DNA of 64,000 nt from positions 136,257 through 200,256 of the forward strand of contig CAZDEY010000009.1 of assembly GCA_964504565.1 (NCBI GenBank). The letters are read 5' to 3'. The notes beneath the pieces are model-generated. The model saw nothing but the letters and a program-made list of their open reading frames with translations. It had not been told where the DNA came from and searched no databases. Position numbers and translations under genes: made by a program. Positions 1 through 8,179 of the stretch are shown in pieces. The stretch comes from Cesiribacter sp964504565 (GTDB lineage: Bacteria > Bacteroidota > Bacteroidia > Cytophagales > Cyclobacteriaceae). Position 1 is the first letter of the stretch; every line of letters begins with the position of its first letter.

Positions 1-324
1 GGCCATCATCATATCCTTAACCGGAATGCCTTCGGTAATAGTAATAATAACCCCGATACCGGCATCAGCCGCTTCCATAATAGCATCAGCCGCAAAGGCC
101 GGTGGCACAAATATAATGGTAACGTCGGCCCCGGTTTTTTCAACCGCTTCGGCTACTGTATTAAAAACCGGCTTTTCCAGGTGGGTTTGCCCGCCTTTGC
201 CCGGAGTTACGCCACCAACTACGTTAGTACCGTACTCAATCATTTGCCCGGCGTGGAAAGTGCCCTCAGAGCCGGTAAAGCCCTGTACAATTACCTTGGA
301 ATTTTTATTTACTAAAACGCTCAT
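1..324 (-). CDS. sucD: Succinyl-CoA ligase (ADP-forming) alpha subunit, 5' part
   Basis: Catalyses, with SucC, the reversible conversion of succinyl-CoA to succinate with ATP or GTP formation in the TCA cycle (cytosol). The first 108 residues are present and the gene runs off the left edge. The N-terminal CoA-binding Rossmann domain is clear: VIVQGFTGSEGTFHAGQMI near residues 12-30, GGVTPGKGG near 38-46, IIFVPPAFAADAI near 70-82, ITEGIPVKDM near 96-105. The ATG at 324 fits the family start. The catalytic histidine lies outside the window. Assignment is by family recognition and is very sure; completeness cannot be judged. Confidence 0.95.
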   Translation of the reverse strand, partial: MSVLVNKNSKVIVQGFTGSEGTFHAGQMIEYGTNVVGGVTPGKGGQTHLEKPVFNTVAEAVEKTGADVTIIFVPPAFAADAIMEAADAGIGVIITITEGIPVKDMMMA

Positions 325-401
325 GCTAAAAATTTATGCTTTGTGCAAAAATATAAAAAAGGCCCGCACGGGCAAAGAATATTAAATTTACCTAAATACG
401 A

Positions 402-890
402 TTATATATTAAGGCTACATTTAACTAAGTGCGTAATATCTAAAATAGTTATAGAAACCGATTTTTTTAAGTGAGATAGTACTGCCTCTTTATCCCAGCC
501 GGGTGGCAATACATTTTTAACCTTATACCCTTATTCCTTTATCCATTTTCGGCTAACCTGTCCATCAATAGCATCCACAATTGATCATATTTCGCTAATA
601 TGAATATTTTTGTTAATCCTCCATATGCAGTAAGCCAGTGCTTAATTAGCTGAACCAGCCGCCGGAATTAGTGTATATAATTTATCAATGTACATAAGCA
701 CCTCTGTATACCAGTCATCCATTTTGTGTTTGGCATCTTTCAGGCACCTCTTCAAAATAATAAATTTCTCCCGGTAATTCTGGGTCGGTAGCATATAGTT
801 TATTACTCCGTCCTGTCATTAGATAAATATCTGCGCATCGGAGAAATAATGACCGATTAATAGTTAGAAAGTACGTTTTCGAAATCTATT
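402..890 (-). pseudogene. Frameshifted coding remnant of unknown function next to an assembly gap
   Basis: No intact gene lies between sucD and the gap at 891-900, but the minus strand has protein-like stretches in changing frames: 890-715 (contains ADIYLMTGRSNKLYATDPEL), 735-642 (contains KHKMDDWYTEVLMYIDKLY), 665-539 (contains LIKHWLTAYGGLTKIFILAK) and 533-402 (contains VLPPGWDKEAVLSHLKKS). Joined, they would make one protein with about three frameshifts. I do not recognise the family; a transferase would fit the neighbouring glycosyltransferases but is not shown. Either it is a decayed gene, or the contig end has base-calling errors. Confidence 0.4.
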
Positions 891-900
891 NNNNNNNNNN
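891..900. other. Assembly gap (10 N)
   Basis: Ten N placed between contigs. It separates the frameshifted remnant from the 3' end of the DUF616 gene. All four gaps in the window are exactly ten N, so the length is a placeholder and not a measured distance. Confidence 0.95.
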
Positions 901-925
901 CAGTGTTTTGTGATGAAAGTGGCAT

Positions 926-1666
926 TTATACTAATCCTAACAGAGATTTGACTTTGTACAAAAAGATTTTTTTTGTGTAGTTATCTCGGTGTTTACCCAT
1001 ACGATAAAAGTGACTGTGGCGCCTTAGATCACCTTCAAGTACACCAATATTTAAACCTGTTTTCCATACAGCATAGTCAAAACTTAATTGGTCGCGCTTG
1101 CTACCGTTGGCCACTTCCTTCCACCATAGTTCCATAGTTTCTACTATACTGCTTACCGTATGGTTTCGCAGTAGAACCGCGCTAAAAACCAGACCATTAT
1201 TTTCTGGGTACCCCTCTTGCCTGTAACGTTCTATTTGACGTTGCATTATATGTTGTTGGTCTTTGCTTACACCTTCGTTATTGGCCCAGGCTACTAAAGC
1301 TTCGTACTCCTGATAAACACAATTTCGGGCATCTTGCTTACATTGGTTGTGGTCAAACACCCACATGGGTTTTTCTTCCAGCTTTTCCCTAGCAAAGTCA
1401 GCGGCCTTATTTCTAATTAAATAATTTCCGTCAATCCATATACTTTGATCATACTGATTTGGCAGCACTCGGTGCGGGAGTATTTTGTGATAGCGGGCGT
1501 TTCGGGTAGGGTCTTCAAACCGGGGTTCAACTTCTATAACATTCCACGGCCGGGCATTCCGGGGGCGGTCGCTAAAACATAGGTAATCAACGCCTTTATA
1601 TTTGGGCTGAGGTATTAACCCATCGTACTCTCCAAAAATTGCTGTGTAAATAACTAACTTACCCAT
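926..1666 (-). CDS. DUF616 (TOD1/MUCI70-like) glycosyltransferase-like protein
   Basis: 246 residues, no signal peptide. The opening KLVIYTAIFGEYDGL, then YLCFSDRP, the acidic SIWIDGNYLI (a DxD-like metal site of GT-A folds), the FDHNQC segment and GLVFSAVLLRNH match the DUF616 / TOD1-MUCI70 domain, a putative glycosyltransferase family. Substrate unknown; cell-surface or LPS glycan is a guess from the divergent GT2 neighbour. I chose the ATG at 1666. A TTG at 1672 is in frame, but it is the TTG of a perfect -7 box (TAAATTTG, 1677-1670), so it should lie upstream of the transcript. The stop is 25 bp from an assembly gap, but the reading frame closes normally. Confidence 0.75.
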   Translation of the reverse strand: MGKLVIYTAIFGEYDGLIPQPKYKGVDYLCFSDRPRNARPWNVIEVEPRFEDPTRNARYHKILPHRVLPNQYDQSIWIDGNYLIRNKAADFAREKLEEKPMWVFDHNQCKQDARNCVYQEYEALVAWANNEGVSKDQQHIMQRQIERYRQEGYPENNGLVFSAVLLRNHTVSSIVETMELWWKEVANGSKRDQLSFDYAVWKTGLNIGVLEGDLRRHSHFYRMGKHRDNYTKKIFLYKVKSLLGLV

Positions 1667-1669
1667 TTT

Positions 1670-1686
1670 CAAATTTACTAACTTTG
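1670..1686. promoter_or_regulatory. Back-to-back divergent -7 boxes
   Basis: On the minus strand TAAATTTG (1677-1670) and on the plus strand TAACTTTG (1679-1686) both match the Bacteroidota -7 consensus TAnnTTTG and are separated by one base. The minus box ends 3 nt before the ATG of the DUF616 gene; the plus box ends 40 nt before the GT2 ATG. No convincing -33 TTG is seen for either. Confidence 0.5.
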
Positions 1687-1726
1687 AACGTTAAGCCCCA
1701 CTTAGTTAGAAAAAATACATGTCAAC

Positions 1727-2590
1727 ATGACGCCTACCATTTCAATTATCTTATCTGTTTATAACCAATTTGATAGGCTGGAAAAAGTTTTCGCCGGACT
1801 AGAACACCAAAAATTTACTGATTTTGAAATAATAGTTTCCGACGATGGTTCCTCTGATGAATTTTTAACGAAACTCAATAACTACGCCCAAGCCAGCCCT
1901 TTAACAATTAAACATGTATGGCACGAAGATAAAGGATTTAGAAAAACGACAATATTGAATAAATCAGTACAGGCTGCCACGGCTGACTACCTGCTGTTTT
2001 TAGACGGCGATTGCGTACCTCATCCTAGGTTTTTAGAAGAACACATCCGTAACCGGGAACCGAACACCATAGTAACCGGCCGCCGGGTGTTCCTGTCTCC
2101 CAAGCTTACCGATTGGTTAACCTTGGAAAAAATTAGGGAGGGCATTCACGGCTCGTCAGGTTTTATGCTTAAAATTTTAGCCGATAGTGTATGGGGTGAA
2201 ACTATTCAGGCTGAAAAAAGCCTGTACAAGCGTAATTTACCGTTTGGCTTCTTGTTGAAAGAAAAATACAAAGGAATTTTAGGGTGCAATTTCAGCCTGT
2301 ATAAGCAGGAATTACTAGAAATTAACGGCTTTGATGAACGCTACCGTGCCCCAGCTATTGGCGAAGATACTGACTTGCAGTACCGATTCGCCATGCTAAA
2401 TAAGAAATTCAAACCTATAACGTACTATGCCCTACAGTACCACCTATACCACAAACAACAAGCCCGCCCGCAAATAAATAAGGATATTATGCAAACCGTA
2501 ATTGATGCCGGCAAGCCCTGGACTGAGTACGGTATACAAAAATCTGAAGCAGCCCAAGCCTACCTAAAAACACTAAGCCCGACCAACTAA
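1727..2590 (+). CDS. Family 2 glycosyltransferase
   Basis: 287 residues, cytosolic or peripheral. Typical GT-A/GT2 layout: ISIILSVYNQFDRLEKVF at residues 5-22, the nucleotide-binding IIVSDDGSSDE near 35-45, the metal-binding FLDGDCVPHP at 91-100, then GFDERYRAPAIGEDTDLQYR near 200-218, the C-terminal acceptor segment of the galactosyltransferase-like (Glyco_transf_7C) subgroup. It should transfer a sugar from a nucleotide-sugar donor, probably in surface polysaccharide synthesis; donor and acceptor cannot be read from sequence. Divergently transcribed from the DUF616 gene. The 3' end overlaps a bidirectional terminator shared with ahcY. Confidence 0.85.
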   Translation: MTPTISIILSVYNQFDRLEKVFAGLEHQKFTDFEIIVSDDGSSDEFLTKLNNYAQASPLTIKHVWHEDKGFRKTTILNKSVQAATADYLLFLDGDCVPHPRFLEEHIRNREPNTIVTGRRVFLSPKLTDWLTLEKIREGIHGSSGFMLKILADSVWGETIQAEKSLYKRNLPFGFLLKEKYKGILGCNFSLYKQELLEINGFDERYRAPAIGEDTDLQYRFAMLNKKFKPITYYALQYHLYHKQQARPQINKDIMQTVIDAGKPWTEYGIQKSEAAQAYLKTLSPTN

Positions 2591-2603
2591 ATGATCGGGC
2601 TTA
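2574..2603. terminator. Bidirectional terminator, GT2 / ahcY
   Basis: Perfect 9-bp stem TAAGCCCGA / TCGGGCTTA (2574-2582 and 2595-2603) with a 12-nt loop. It overlaps the stop codon of the GT2 gene and lies 22 bp past the stop of the convergent ahcY. The plus side is followed by AAAATTTT, so the U-tract is modest. Confidence 0.65.
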
Positions 2604-2625
2604 AAATTTTGCAATCTACTGAAGC

Positions 2626-3933
2626 TTAGTAGCGGTAGTATTCCGGCTTAAACGGGCCTTCTACTTCTACCCCAATATACTCAGCTTGATCCTTAGAAAG
2701 CGTTTCCAGCTCTACGCCGATTTTAGCCAGGTGAAGCATCGCTACTTTTTCGTCAAGGTGTTTAGGTAGCATGTACACCTTATTTTCGTAGGCTTCGCTG
2801 TTAGTCCAAAGCTCTAGCTGAGCCAGTACCTGGTTGGTAAAGCTATTGCTCATTACAAAGCTTGGGTGGCCAGTAGCGCAACCCAGGTTTACTAAACGGC
2901 CTTCTGCCAAAAGAATAATATCATTACCGTTTACATTGTAAAGGTCTACCTGCGGCTTAATTTCGCTTTTGGTATTGCCGTGGTTCTTGTTTAACCAGGC
3001 AACGTCAATTTCATTATCGAAGTGACCGATATTACATACAATAGCCTTATCCTTCATTTTCTCGAAGTGCTCACCGGTAATAATATCTTTGTTACCGGTA
3101 GCCGTAACCACAATATCGGCGCGAGAAACCGCATCGGACATTTTCTTTACTTCGTAGCCGTCCATAGCGGCCTGAAGTGCACAAATTGGGTCAATTTCGG
3201 TAACAATCACGCGAACGCCGGCACCGCGTAGTGAAGCCGCCGAACCTTTACCAACATCGCCGTAGCCGGCAACAACCGCAACTTTACCCGCCAGCATCAC
3301 GTCGGTAGCCCGGCGAATAGCATCAACCAAGCTTTCTTTACAACCGTACTTATTATCGAACTTCGACTTGGTAACCGAATCGTTAATATTTATGGCCGGC
3401 ATTGGCAGGGTACCTTTGCGCATGCGCTCGTATAGGCGGTGAACGCCGGTAGTAGTTTCTTCGGAAAGTCCTTTAATATTCTGAACTAACTCCGGAAAAC
3501 GGTCCAATACCATATTGGTAAGGTCGCCACCATCATCCAGAATCATATTAAGCGGCTGGTCGCCTTCAAAGGCAAACAGGGTTTGCTCAATACACCAGTC
3601 AAATTCTTTCTCGGTCATACCCTTCCAGGCAAAAACCGGAATGCCGGCAGCGGCAATAGCAGCGGCAGCATGGTCCTGAGTAGAAAAAATATTACAGCTT
3701 GACCAAGTAACTTCAGCCCCTAGCTCAACCAGCGTTTCAATTAGAACGGCGGTCTGGATAGTCATGTGCAGACAACCCGCAATGCGAGCACCTTTCAGAG
3801 GCTTCTCTTTGCCATATTCCTCGCGCAGTGACATAAGGCCCGGCATTTCTGCCTCAGCCAGCCTAATTTCTTTGCGGCCCCAATCGGCCAGGGAAATATC
3901 TTTTACTTTGTAATTCTGCTTAGTATCTATCAT
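2626..3933 (-). CDS. ahcY: Adenosylhomocysteinase
   Basis: Hydrolyses S-adenosylhomocysteine to adenosine and homocysteine, clearing the product inhibitor of methyltransferases (activated methyl cycle, cytosol; NAD-dependent tetramer). 435 residues, normal for the family. Visible: KVKDISLADWGRKEIRLAEA at the N-terminus, the active-site region CNIFSTQDHAAAAIA, DDGGDLTN, the NAD-binding Rossmann loop VVAGYGDVGKGSA near residue 220, CNIGHFDNEID, and the C-terminal FKPEYYRY. The ATG at 3933 is chosen because a longer in-frame extension would overlap birA and adds residues not seen in the family. A TACCTTTG box lies 20 nt upstream. Confidence 0.97.
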   Translation of the reverse strand: MIDTKQNYKVKDISLADWGRKEIRLAEAEMPGLMSLREEYGKEKPLKGARIAGCLHMTIQTAVLIETLVELGAEVTWSSCNIFSTQDHAAAAIAAAGIPVFAWKGMTEKEFDWCIEQTLFAFEGDQPLNMILDDGGDLTNMVLDRFPELVQNIKGLSEETTTGVHRLYERMRKGTLPMPAININDSVTKSKFDNKYGCKESLVDAIRRATDVMLAGKVAVVAGYGDVGKGSAASLRGAGVRVIVTEIDPICALQAAMDGYEVKKMSDAVSRADIVVTATGNKDIITGEHFEKMKDKAIVCNIGHFDNEIDVAWLNKNHGNTKSEIKPQVDLYNVNGNDIILLAEGRLVNLGCATGHPSFVMSNSFTNQVLAQLELWTNSEAYENKVYMLPKHLDEKVAMLHLAKIGVELETLSKDQAEYIGVEVEGPFKPEYYRY

Positions 3934-3953
3934 ATCTAAAAATTTATATAGCA

Positions 3954-3961
3954 CAAAGGTA
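3954..3961 (-). promoter_or_regulatory. -7 box of ahcY
   Basis: TACCTTTG on the minus strand (plus strand CAAAGGTA) matches TAnnTTTG in full and ends 20 nt before the ahcY ATG. No -33 TTG at the right distance was found. Confidence 0.45.
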
Positions 3962-3994
3962 AGAAATGATGGTAAATATTCTAAGCCGAACGGC

Positions 3995-4789
3995 TTATAC
4001 AATATCATTTTCCATCACAAATTCAATTTCTTTTATAGCGTAGGGCTGGGTAAGTCCTTGCCTATCTTCTACCAGCAATCTTCCAATGGAATCAATACCA
4101 GTTATTATTCCGCTGAAAACTATACTGCCGGCCCTAAATATTCTGGTTTGCTGGTAGCCTAGCATAGCCTTTAAATATTCGTTCACCATACCTTCCCTGT
4201 TTCGGCCTAGCCGTTTAAGCTGCAGGTAGCGCTTTTCTATACTCAGTAGTAGCTTACATATTAATTCTTCTCTGTTAAAAAATTGCCCGGTTTCTAGTTT
4301 TAGCGAGGTAGCCGCGGCTGTGCTGAATTGGGTCTGATTTACATTTAGGCCAATGCCCACTACCGAGGCTTCTAACTGGTTCCCTTTTATAAGGTTCTCA
4401 ATTAGCATACCGCCTACTTTCATTTCTCCTACATATAGGTCATTGGGCCATTTAATTTGAGGATTTTTTAGCGGCAATTCTGTCAGTAAATCAAAAATGG
4501 CAAGGGATATGCTGATAGTTAAGCAAAACTGTTCCTGTATAGTCAGGAATTTAGGATAGAGTACTAGCGAAAACGTTAAATTCTGTTCCGGAGCTGCTTC
4601 CCACCTATTGCCTCGCTGGCCTCGGCCGGCAGTTTGGTTATTAGTGAACAGTACTGTTCCTTCAGCCGGTTTGTTATATTGGCCACCGGAGTTTAGCATT
4701 TGTAAAAGTTGGGAGTTGGTTGACTGACATTGTGGCAGCGAAATGAACGACCTTCCGATAAATAAGGTTTCTAAAGGGAGATTTAGCAC
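3995..4789 (-). CDS. birA: Biotin--[acetyl-CoA-carboxylase] ligase
   Basis: Activates biotin to biotinyl-AMP and attaches it to the biotin carboxyl carrier protein (cytosol). 264 residues, so the short class without an N-terminal repressor helix-turn-helix. Motifs in order: LPQCQSTNSQLLQ near residue 18, the biotinyl-AMP loop TAGRGQRGNRWE near 52-63, the catalytic QIKWPNDLYVGEMKVGGML near 113-131, GIGLNVNQ, and a C-terminal SH3-like part (GIITGIDSIGRLLVE). The start is a GTG at 4789; no ATG fits the family N-terminus. Divergent from rsfS with 37 bp between. A palindrome TAAGCCG-AA-CGGCTTA (3982-3997) spans its stop codon but has no U-tract. Confidence 0.93.
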   Translation of the reverse strand: MLNLPLETLFIGRSFISLPQCQSTNSQLLQMLNSGGQYNKPAEGTVLFTNNQTAGRGQRGNRWEAAPEQNLTFSLVLYPKFLTIQEQFCLTISISLAIFDLLTELPLKNPQIKWPNDLYVGEMKVGGMLIENLIKGNQLEASVVGIGLNVNQTQFSTAAATSLKLETGQFFNREELICKLLLSIEKRYLQLKRLGRNREGMVNEYLKAMLGYQQTRIFRAGSIVFSGIITGIDSIGRLLVEDRQGLTQPYAIKEIEFVMENDIV

Positions 4790-4826
4790 GTTTTTGCGTA
4801 ATTTACCAGCAATTTAACAACACTAC

Positions 4827-5201
4827 ATGGAGAATAAAACCAGTGCCGACCAGCTAGCCCGGATAGTGGTAGAAGGCATGCAGGATAGAAAGGCAACTGA
4901 CATAGTTATTTTAGACTTGACCAAGGCAAAAAATGCAGTAGCCGATTTTTTTGTGCTCTGCACCGGAACATCCGACACCCAAATTGATGCGATAAGTCAG
5001 TCGGTTGAGGAAAAAGTATATAAATCACTTAAGCAAGACCCCTGGCATCGCGAGGGCCGTCAGCAAAAAGAGTGGGTTTTACTAGACTACGTTGATGTGG
5101 TAGCCCACGTGTTTAAAAAAGATAAGCGCGAATTTTACGGGCTGGAGGATTTGTGGGCCGACGCTATTATTACCCACGTGGATTCGGAACAAAGTGTCTG
5201 A
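4827..5201 (+). CDS. rsfS: Ribosomal silencing factor RsfS
   Basis: Binds ribosomal protein uL14 on the 50S subunit and blocks joining with 30S when nutrients are short. 124 residues, normal. Family signatures: ATDIVILDLTKAKNAVADFF near 23-42, CTGTSDTQIDAI near 45-56, WHREGRQQKEWVLLDYVDVV near 73-92, VFKKDKREFYGLEDLWADA near 96-114. It sits directly upstream of ftsH (42 bp), a neighbour order common in Bacteroidota. Clear family match. Confidence 0.95.
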   Translation: MENKTSADQLARIVVEGMQDRKATDIVILDLTKAKNAVADFFVLCTGTSDTQIDAISQSVEEKVYKSLKQDPWHREGRQQKEWVLLDYVDVVAHVFKKDKREFYGLEDLWADAIITHVDSEQSV

Positions 5202-5243
5202 ATTTTAATTTCATAAGCAAAATATTTTAGGAAAAACCTACTA

Positions 5244-7317
5244 ATGGCTAATAAACCCAATCGAAAGAAAAATTTACTGCCGAAACCCCCACAACGAACG
5301 AGTTACCAGGCTTATATAATTATTGCCCTGGTAATTATTATAATGGGGGTACTCTGGCTAAGCAATCGTAATTCAACCGTTCCTATAGGTCATTTGGAAT
5401 TTACCAAAATGATGGAAAATGGGGATGTGAAAGAAGTAATGGTGCTAGACAATGAAGAAATTGCCGAAATAACAATTCATAAAGAAGCCCTTAAGAAAAA
5501 GGAGCATATAGCCTTACTTAAAGAGCGGCAAATGTTTACTAATCCGCAGGGGCCCCAATACCGTTTACGCTATACCAGCGATGAAGTATTTCTAAAAGAG
5601 TTTGACGAATTAAACTCTAGTTTACCTGAAGATCAGAGAGTCAATTATAAAGTTGATCCTGGCTCCGGCCTTACCAATATCCTTTCCACCTGGGGGTTTC
5701 TGCTGCTGATATTTTTTGGCTTTTGGTTCCTGATGCGGCGTATGACGGCCGGCGGCGGGCCGGGTGGCCAAATATTTAATATTGGCAAAAGTAAAGCTGC
5801 CCTGTTTGACGCTGAGAACAAGGTTAAGATTACTTTTAACGATGTAGCCGGCCTGGACGAAGCCAAGGAAGAAATAGCTGAAATAGTAGAGTTTCTGAAG
5901 AACCCTAGCAAGTTTACCAAACTGGGCGGTAAAATACCTAAGGGTGCCTTACTGNNNNNNNNNNGTAGGCCCTCCGGGAACGGGTAAAACCCTTTTGGCT
6001 AAGGCCGTAGCTGGCGAAGCCGCCGTGCCGTTCTTCTCACTTTCGGGCTCCGACTTTGTAGAAATGTTTGTGGGGGTAGGTGCCGCCCGGGTACGCGATC
6101 TTTTCAAGCAAGCTAAAGAAAAGGCTCCGTGTATCATCTTTATTGATGAAATTGATGCTATAGGCCGTAGCCGCGGCCGTGGGGCCATGCCCGGCAGCAA
6201 TGATGAACGCGAAAACACCCTAAACTCGCTATTGGTGGAAATGGACGGCTTCGCCACCGATTCCGGCGTAATTATCTTGGCCGCTACCAACCGCCCCGAT
6301 ATTCTGGACTCGGCCCTGCTACGCCCCGGCCGCTTTGATCGCCAAATAAGTATTGATAAACCCGATATTGTAGGCCGGGAAGCCATATTTAAAGTACACC
6401 TGGAACCAATTACCCTGGCCGGCGATGTAGACCCTAAAAAGCTGGCGGCGCAAACGCCAGGCTTTGCCGGTGCCGAAATTGCCAACGTATGTAACGAGGC
6501 CGCCCTAATAGCCGCCCGTAGAGATAAAAAAGCGGTAGACCAGCAAGACTTTAATGATGCTATTGATAGGGTAATTGGCGGTCTGGAGAAGAAAAATAAA
6601 ATTATTTCCCCGGAAGAAAAGAAAATAGTTGCCTACCACGAGGCGGGCCATGCCGTGGCCGGTTGGTTTCTGGAGCATGCCGACCCTTTAGTTAAAGTTA
6701 GTATTGTACCACGGGGCGTTGCTGCCCTTGGTTACGCCCAGTATTTACCAAAAGAGCAGTTCCTGTACCAAACCGAGCAGCTTCTGGATGAAATGTGTAT
6801 GACCTTAGGCGGACGCGCGGCCGAAGAGTTAATTTTCGGAAAAATAAGCACCGGTGCCCTAAGCGATTTAGAGCGGGTTACCAAGCTTGGCTATAGCATC
6901 GTATCGGTTTACGGTATGAATAGCAAGGTAGGCAATATAAGCTTCTACGATAGCAAGCAGAATGACTACCAAATGCAGAAACCTTATTCCGAAGCTACTG
7001 CCCAAATAATAGATGAGGAGGTTAAGCGAATTGTTGATGAAGCCTATCAGCGCACCAAGCAACTGCTTTCCGATAAAAATCATGAGCTGGAAACCGTAGC
7101 CAAAGAGCTTCTGGATAAAGAAATAATTTACCAGAACGATTTGGAAAGATTAATCGGTAAGCGTCCGTTCGCCAAGCAAACCACCTACCAGCAGTATACC
7201 ACTCCTAACGGCGAAATGGCCAAGGAGCACGAAGCACCGGATGCTACTACCCTGGAAGAAAAAACTCAGGCTGAGGAAGAAGGAAATAAGCCCGGAACCG
7301 AAGGCTCGTCGGAATAG
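5244..7317 (+). CDS. ftsH: ATP-dependent zinc metalloprotease FtsH (interrupted by a 10-N gap)
   Basis: Membrane-anchored AAA+ protease that extracts and degrades membrane and regulatory proteins. Two membrane segments (AYIIIALVIIIMGVLWLSN near residue 24; TWGFLLLIFFGFWFLM near 147) flank a periplasmic domain. Then Walker A GPPGTGKT, Walker B IIFIDEIDAIG, the second region of homology TNRPDILDSALLRPGRFDR, and the zinc site HEAGH. The N-run (5955-5964) falls between GALL and VGPPGTGK and breaks the frame as written. Removing the ten N restores the exact family sequence, so the gene is surely intact, about 687 residues. The Glu-rich C-terminal tail is typical. Strong terminator downstream. Confidence 0.96.
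5955..5964. other. Assembly gap (10 N) inside ftsH
   Basis: The flanks read GGTGCCTTACTG and GTAGGCCCTCC, which encode GALL and VGPP. These are contiguous in FtsH proteins, so the true gap length is probably zero. Confidence 0.9.
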
Positions 7318-7339
7318 TAATGAGCTTATAGTTTCACCT

Positions 7340-7380
7340 AATAACCTCAGGCTTTACCTTTTGCCTGAGGTTATTTATTT
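7340..7380 (+). terminator. Terminator of ftsH
   Basis: Perfect 13-bp stem AATAACCTCAGGC / GCCTGAGGTTATT (7340-7352, 7363-7375), 10-nt loop, followed by a T-rich tail. Its end lies only about 11-15 nt before the ATG of the next gene (7391). Confidence 0.85.
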
Positions 7381-7390
7381 TAATCGAAGT

Positions 7391-8179
7391 ATGACCAAAG
7401 ATATTCCTACAATTCCCGCTATAGCCCTTCCGGAAGGCCAGAGCGTATATTTTGCTTCTGATCTGCACTTAGGCTCGCCGGATAGAGAGGGTAGCCGACA
7501 GCGGGAAGATAGGTTTATACGCTGGCTCGATAAAATTACTCCTACAGCCGCCGCTATCTTTTTAGTTGGCGATCTGTTTGATTTCTGGTTCGAATACAAA
7601 TTGGTAGTACCCAAAGGGGCAGTTCGCCTGTTAGGCAAATTAGCCCAATTACGAGATGAGGGCTTGCCCATATTCGCCTTTTCCGGCAACCACGATGTGT
7701 GGATGAAGGACTACTTTCCTACCGAACTGGGCATTCCGGTTTACCACAGGCCCCACCAAGTTAAAATTGGTGATAAGTTATTTTTTGTAGGCCACGGTGA
7801 TGGCTTAGGCCCTAAGGATGCCAAGTATAAGGTAATGAAAAAGGTATTCCGCCACCCGCTAAGCTACTGGCTGTACCGCCAGGTTCACCCCGACTTAGGC
7901 ATAAGGATTGCCAATTTTTGGTCGGGCAGCAGCCGCAAAAAAAATTTGAAGATTGAAGAGCCGTTCCTTGGAGAAGAGGAATGGTTATTACAGTATNNNN
8001 NNNNNNGAAAGGAAGCCATTCAGCACCACGATTACTATATATTTGGGCACCGCCATCTGCCTATGGAAATAGAGGTTGGCCCCAATAGTAAATATGTAAA
8101 TATTGGTGACTGGGTTTCGTATTTTACGTATGCAGAATTTGATGGCCGGGAATTACACTTACGTACGGATAACCGTTAG
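7391..8179 (+). CDS. lpxH: UDP-2,3-diacylglucosamine diphosphatase (LpxH-like metallophosphoesterase)
   Basis: Should cleave UDP-2,3-diacylglucosamine to lipid X and UMP in lipid A synthesis (inner face of the inner membrane). About 260 residues. Calcineurin-like metal motifs in order: FASDLHLG, GDLFDFWFEY, SGNHDVWM, FVGHGDGLGPKDAKY, IFGHRHLP. The ATG at 7391 is chosen because upstream in-frame codons lie inside the ftsH terminator. A 10-N gap (7997-8006) interrupts it; both sides stay in one frame only if the true gap is 1 mod 3 bases. The last 38 bp overlap the next gene. The exact substrate within the LpxH/LpxG-type families is inferred. Confidence 0.85.
   Translation: MTKDIPTIPAIALPEGQSVYFASDLHLGSPDREGSRQREDRFIRWLDKITPTAAAIFLVGDLFDFWFEYKLVVPKGAVRLLGKLAQLRDEGLPIFAFSGNHDVWMKDYFPTELGIPVYHRPHQVKIGDKLFFVGHGDGLGPKDAKYKVMKKVFRHPLSYWLYRQVHPDLGIRIANFWSGSSRKKNLKIEEPFLGEEEWLLQYXXXXKEAIQHHDYYIFGHRHLPMEIEVGPNSKYVNIGDWVSYFTYAEFDGRELHLRTDNR
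7997..8006. other. Assembly gap (10 N) inside lpxH
   Basis: Falls between EEWLLQY and KEAIQHHDYYIFGHRH of the phosphoesterase. The next gap is only 279 bp away, so 8007-8285 is a very short contig. Its placement is supported by coding continuity on both sides. Confidence 0.9.

Noticed and set aside
26..385. 119-codon plus-strand frame at the left edge
   Set aside because: Antisense of sucD; the minus strand encodes a clear succinyl-CoA ligase alpha N-terminus.
3982..3997. Palindrome TAAGCCG-AA-CGGCTTA at the end of birA as terminator
   Set aside because: The 2-nt loop and lack of a U-tract on either side make it a poor intrinsic terminator. Noted only under birA.
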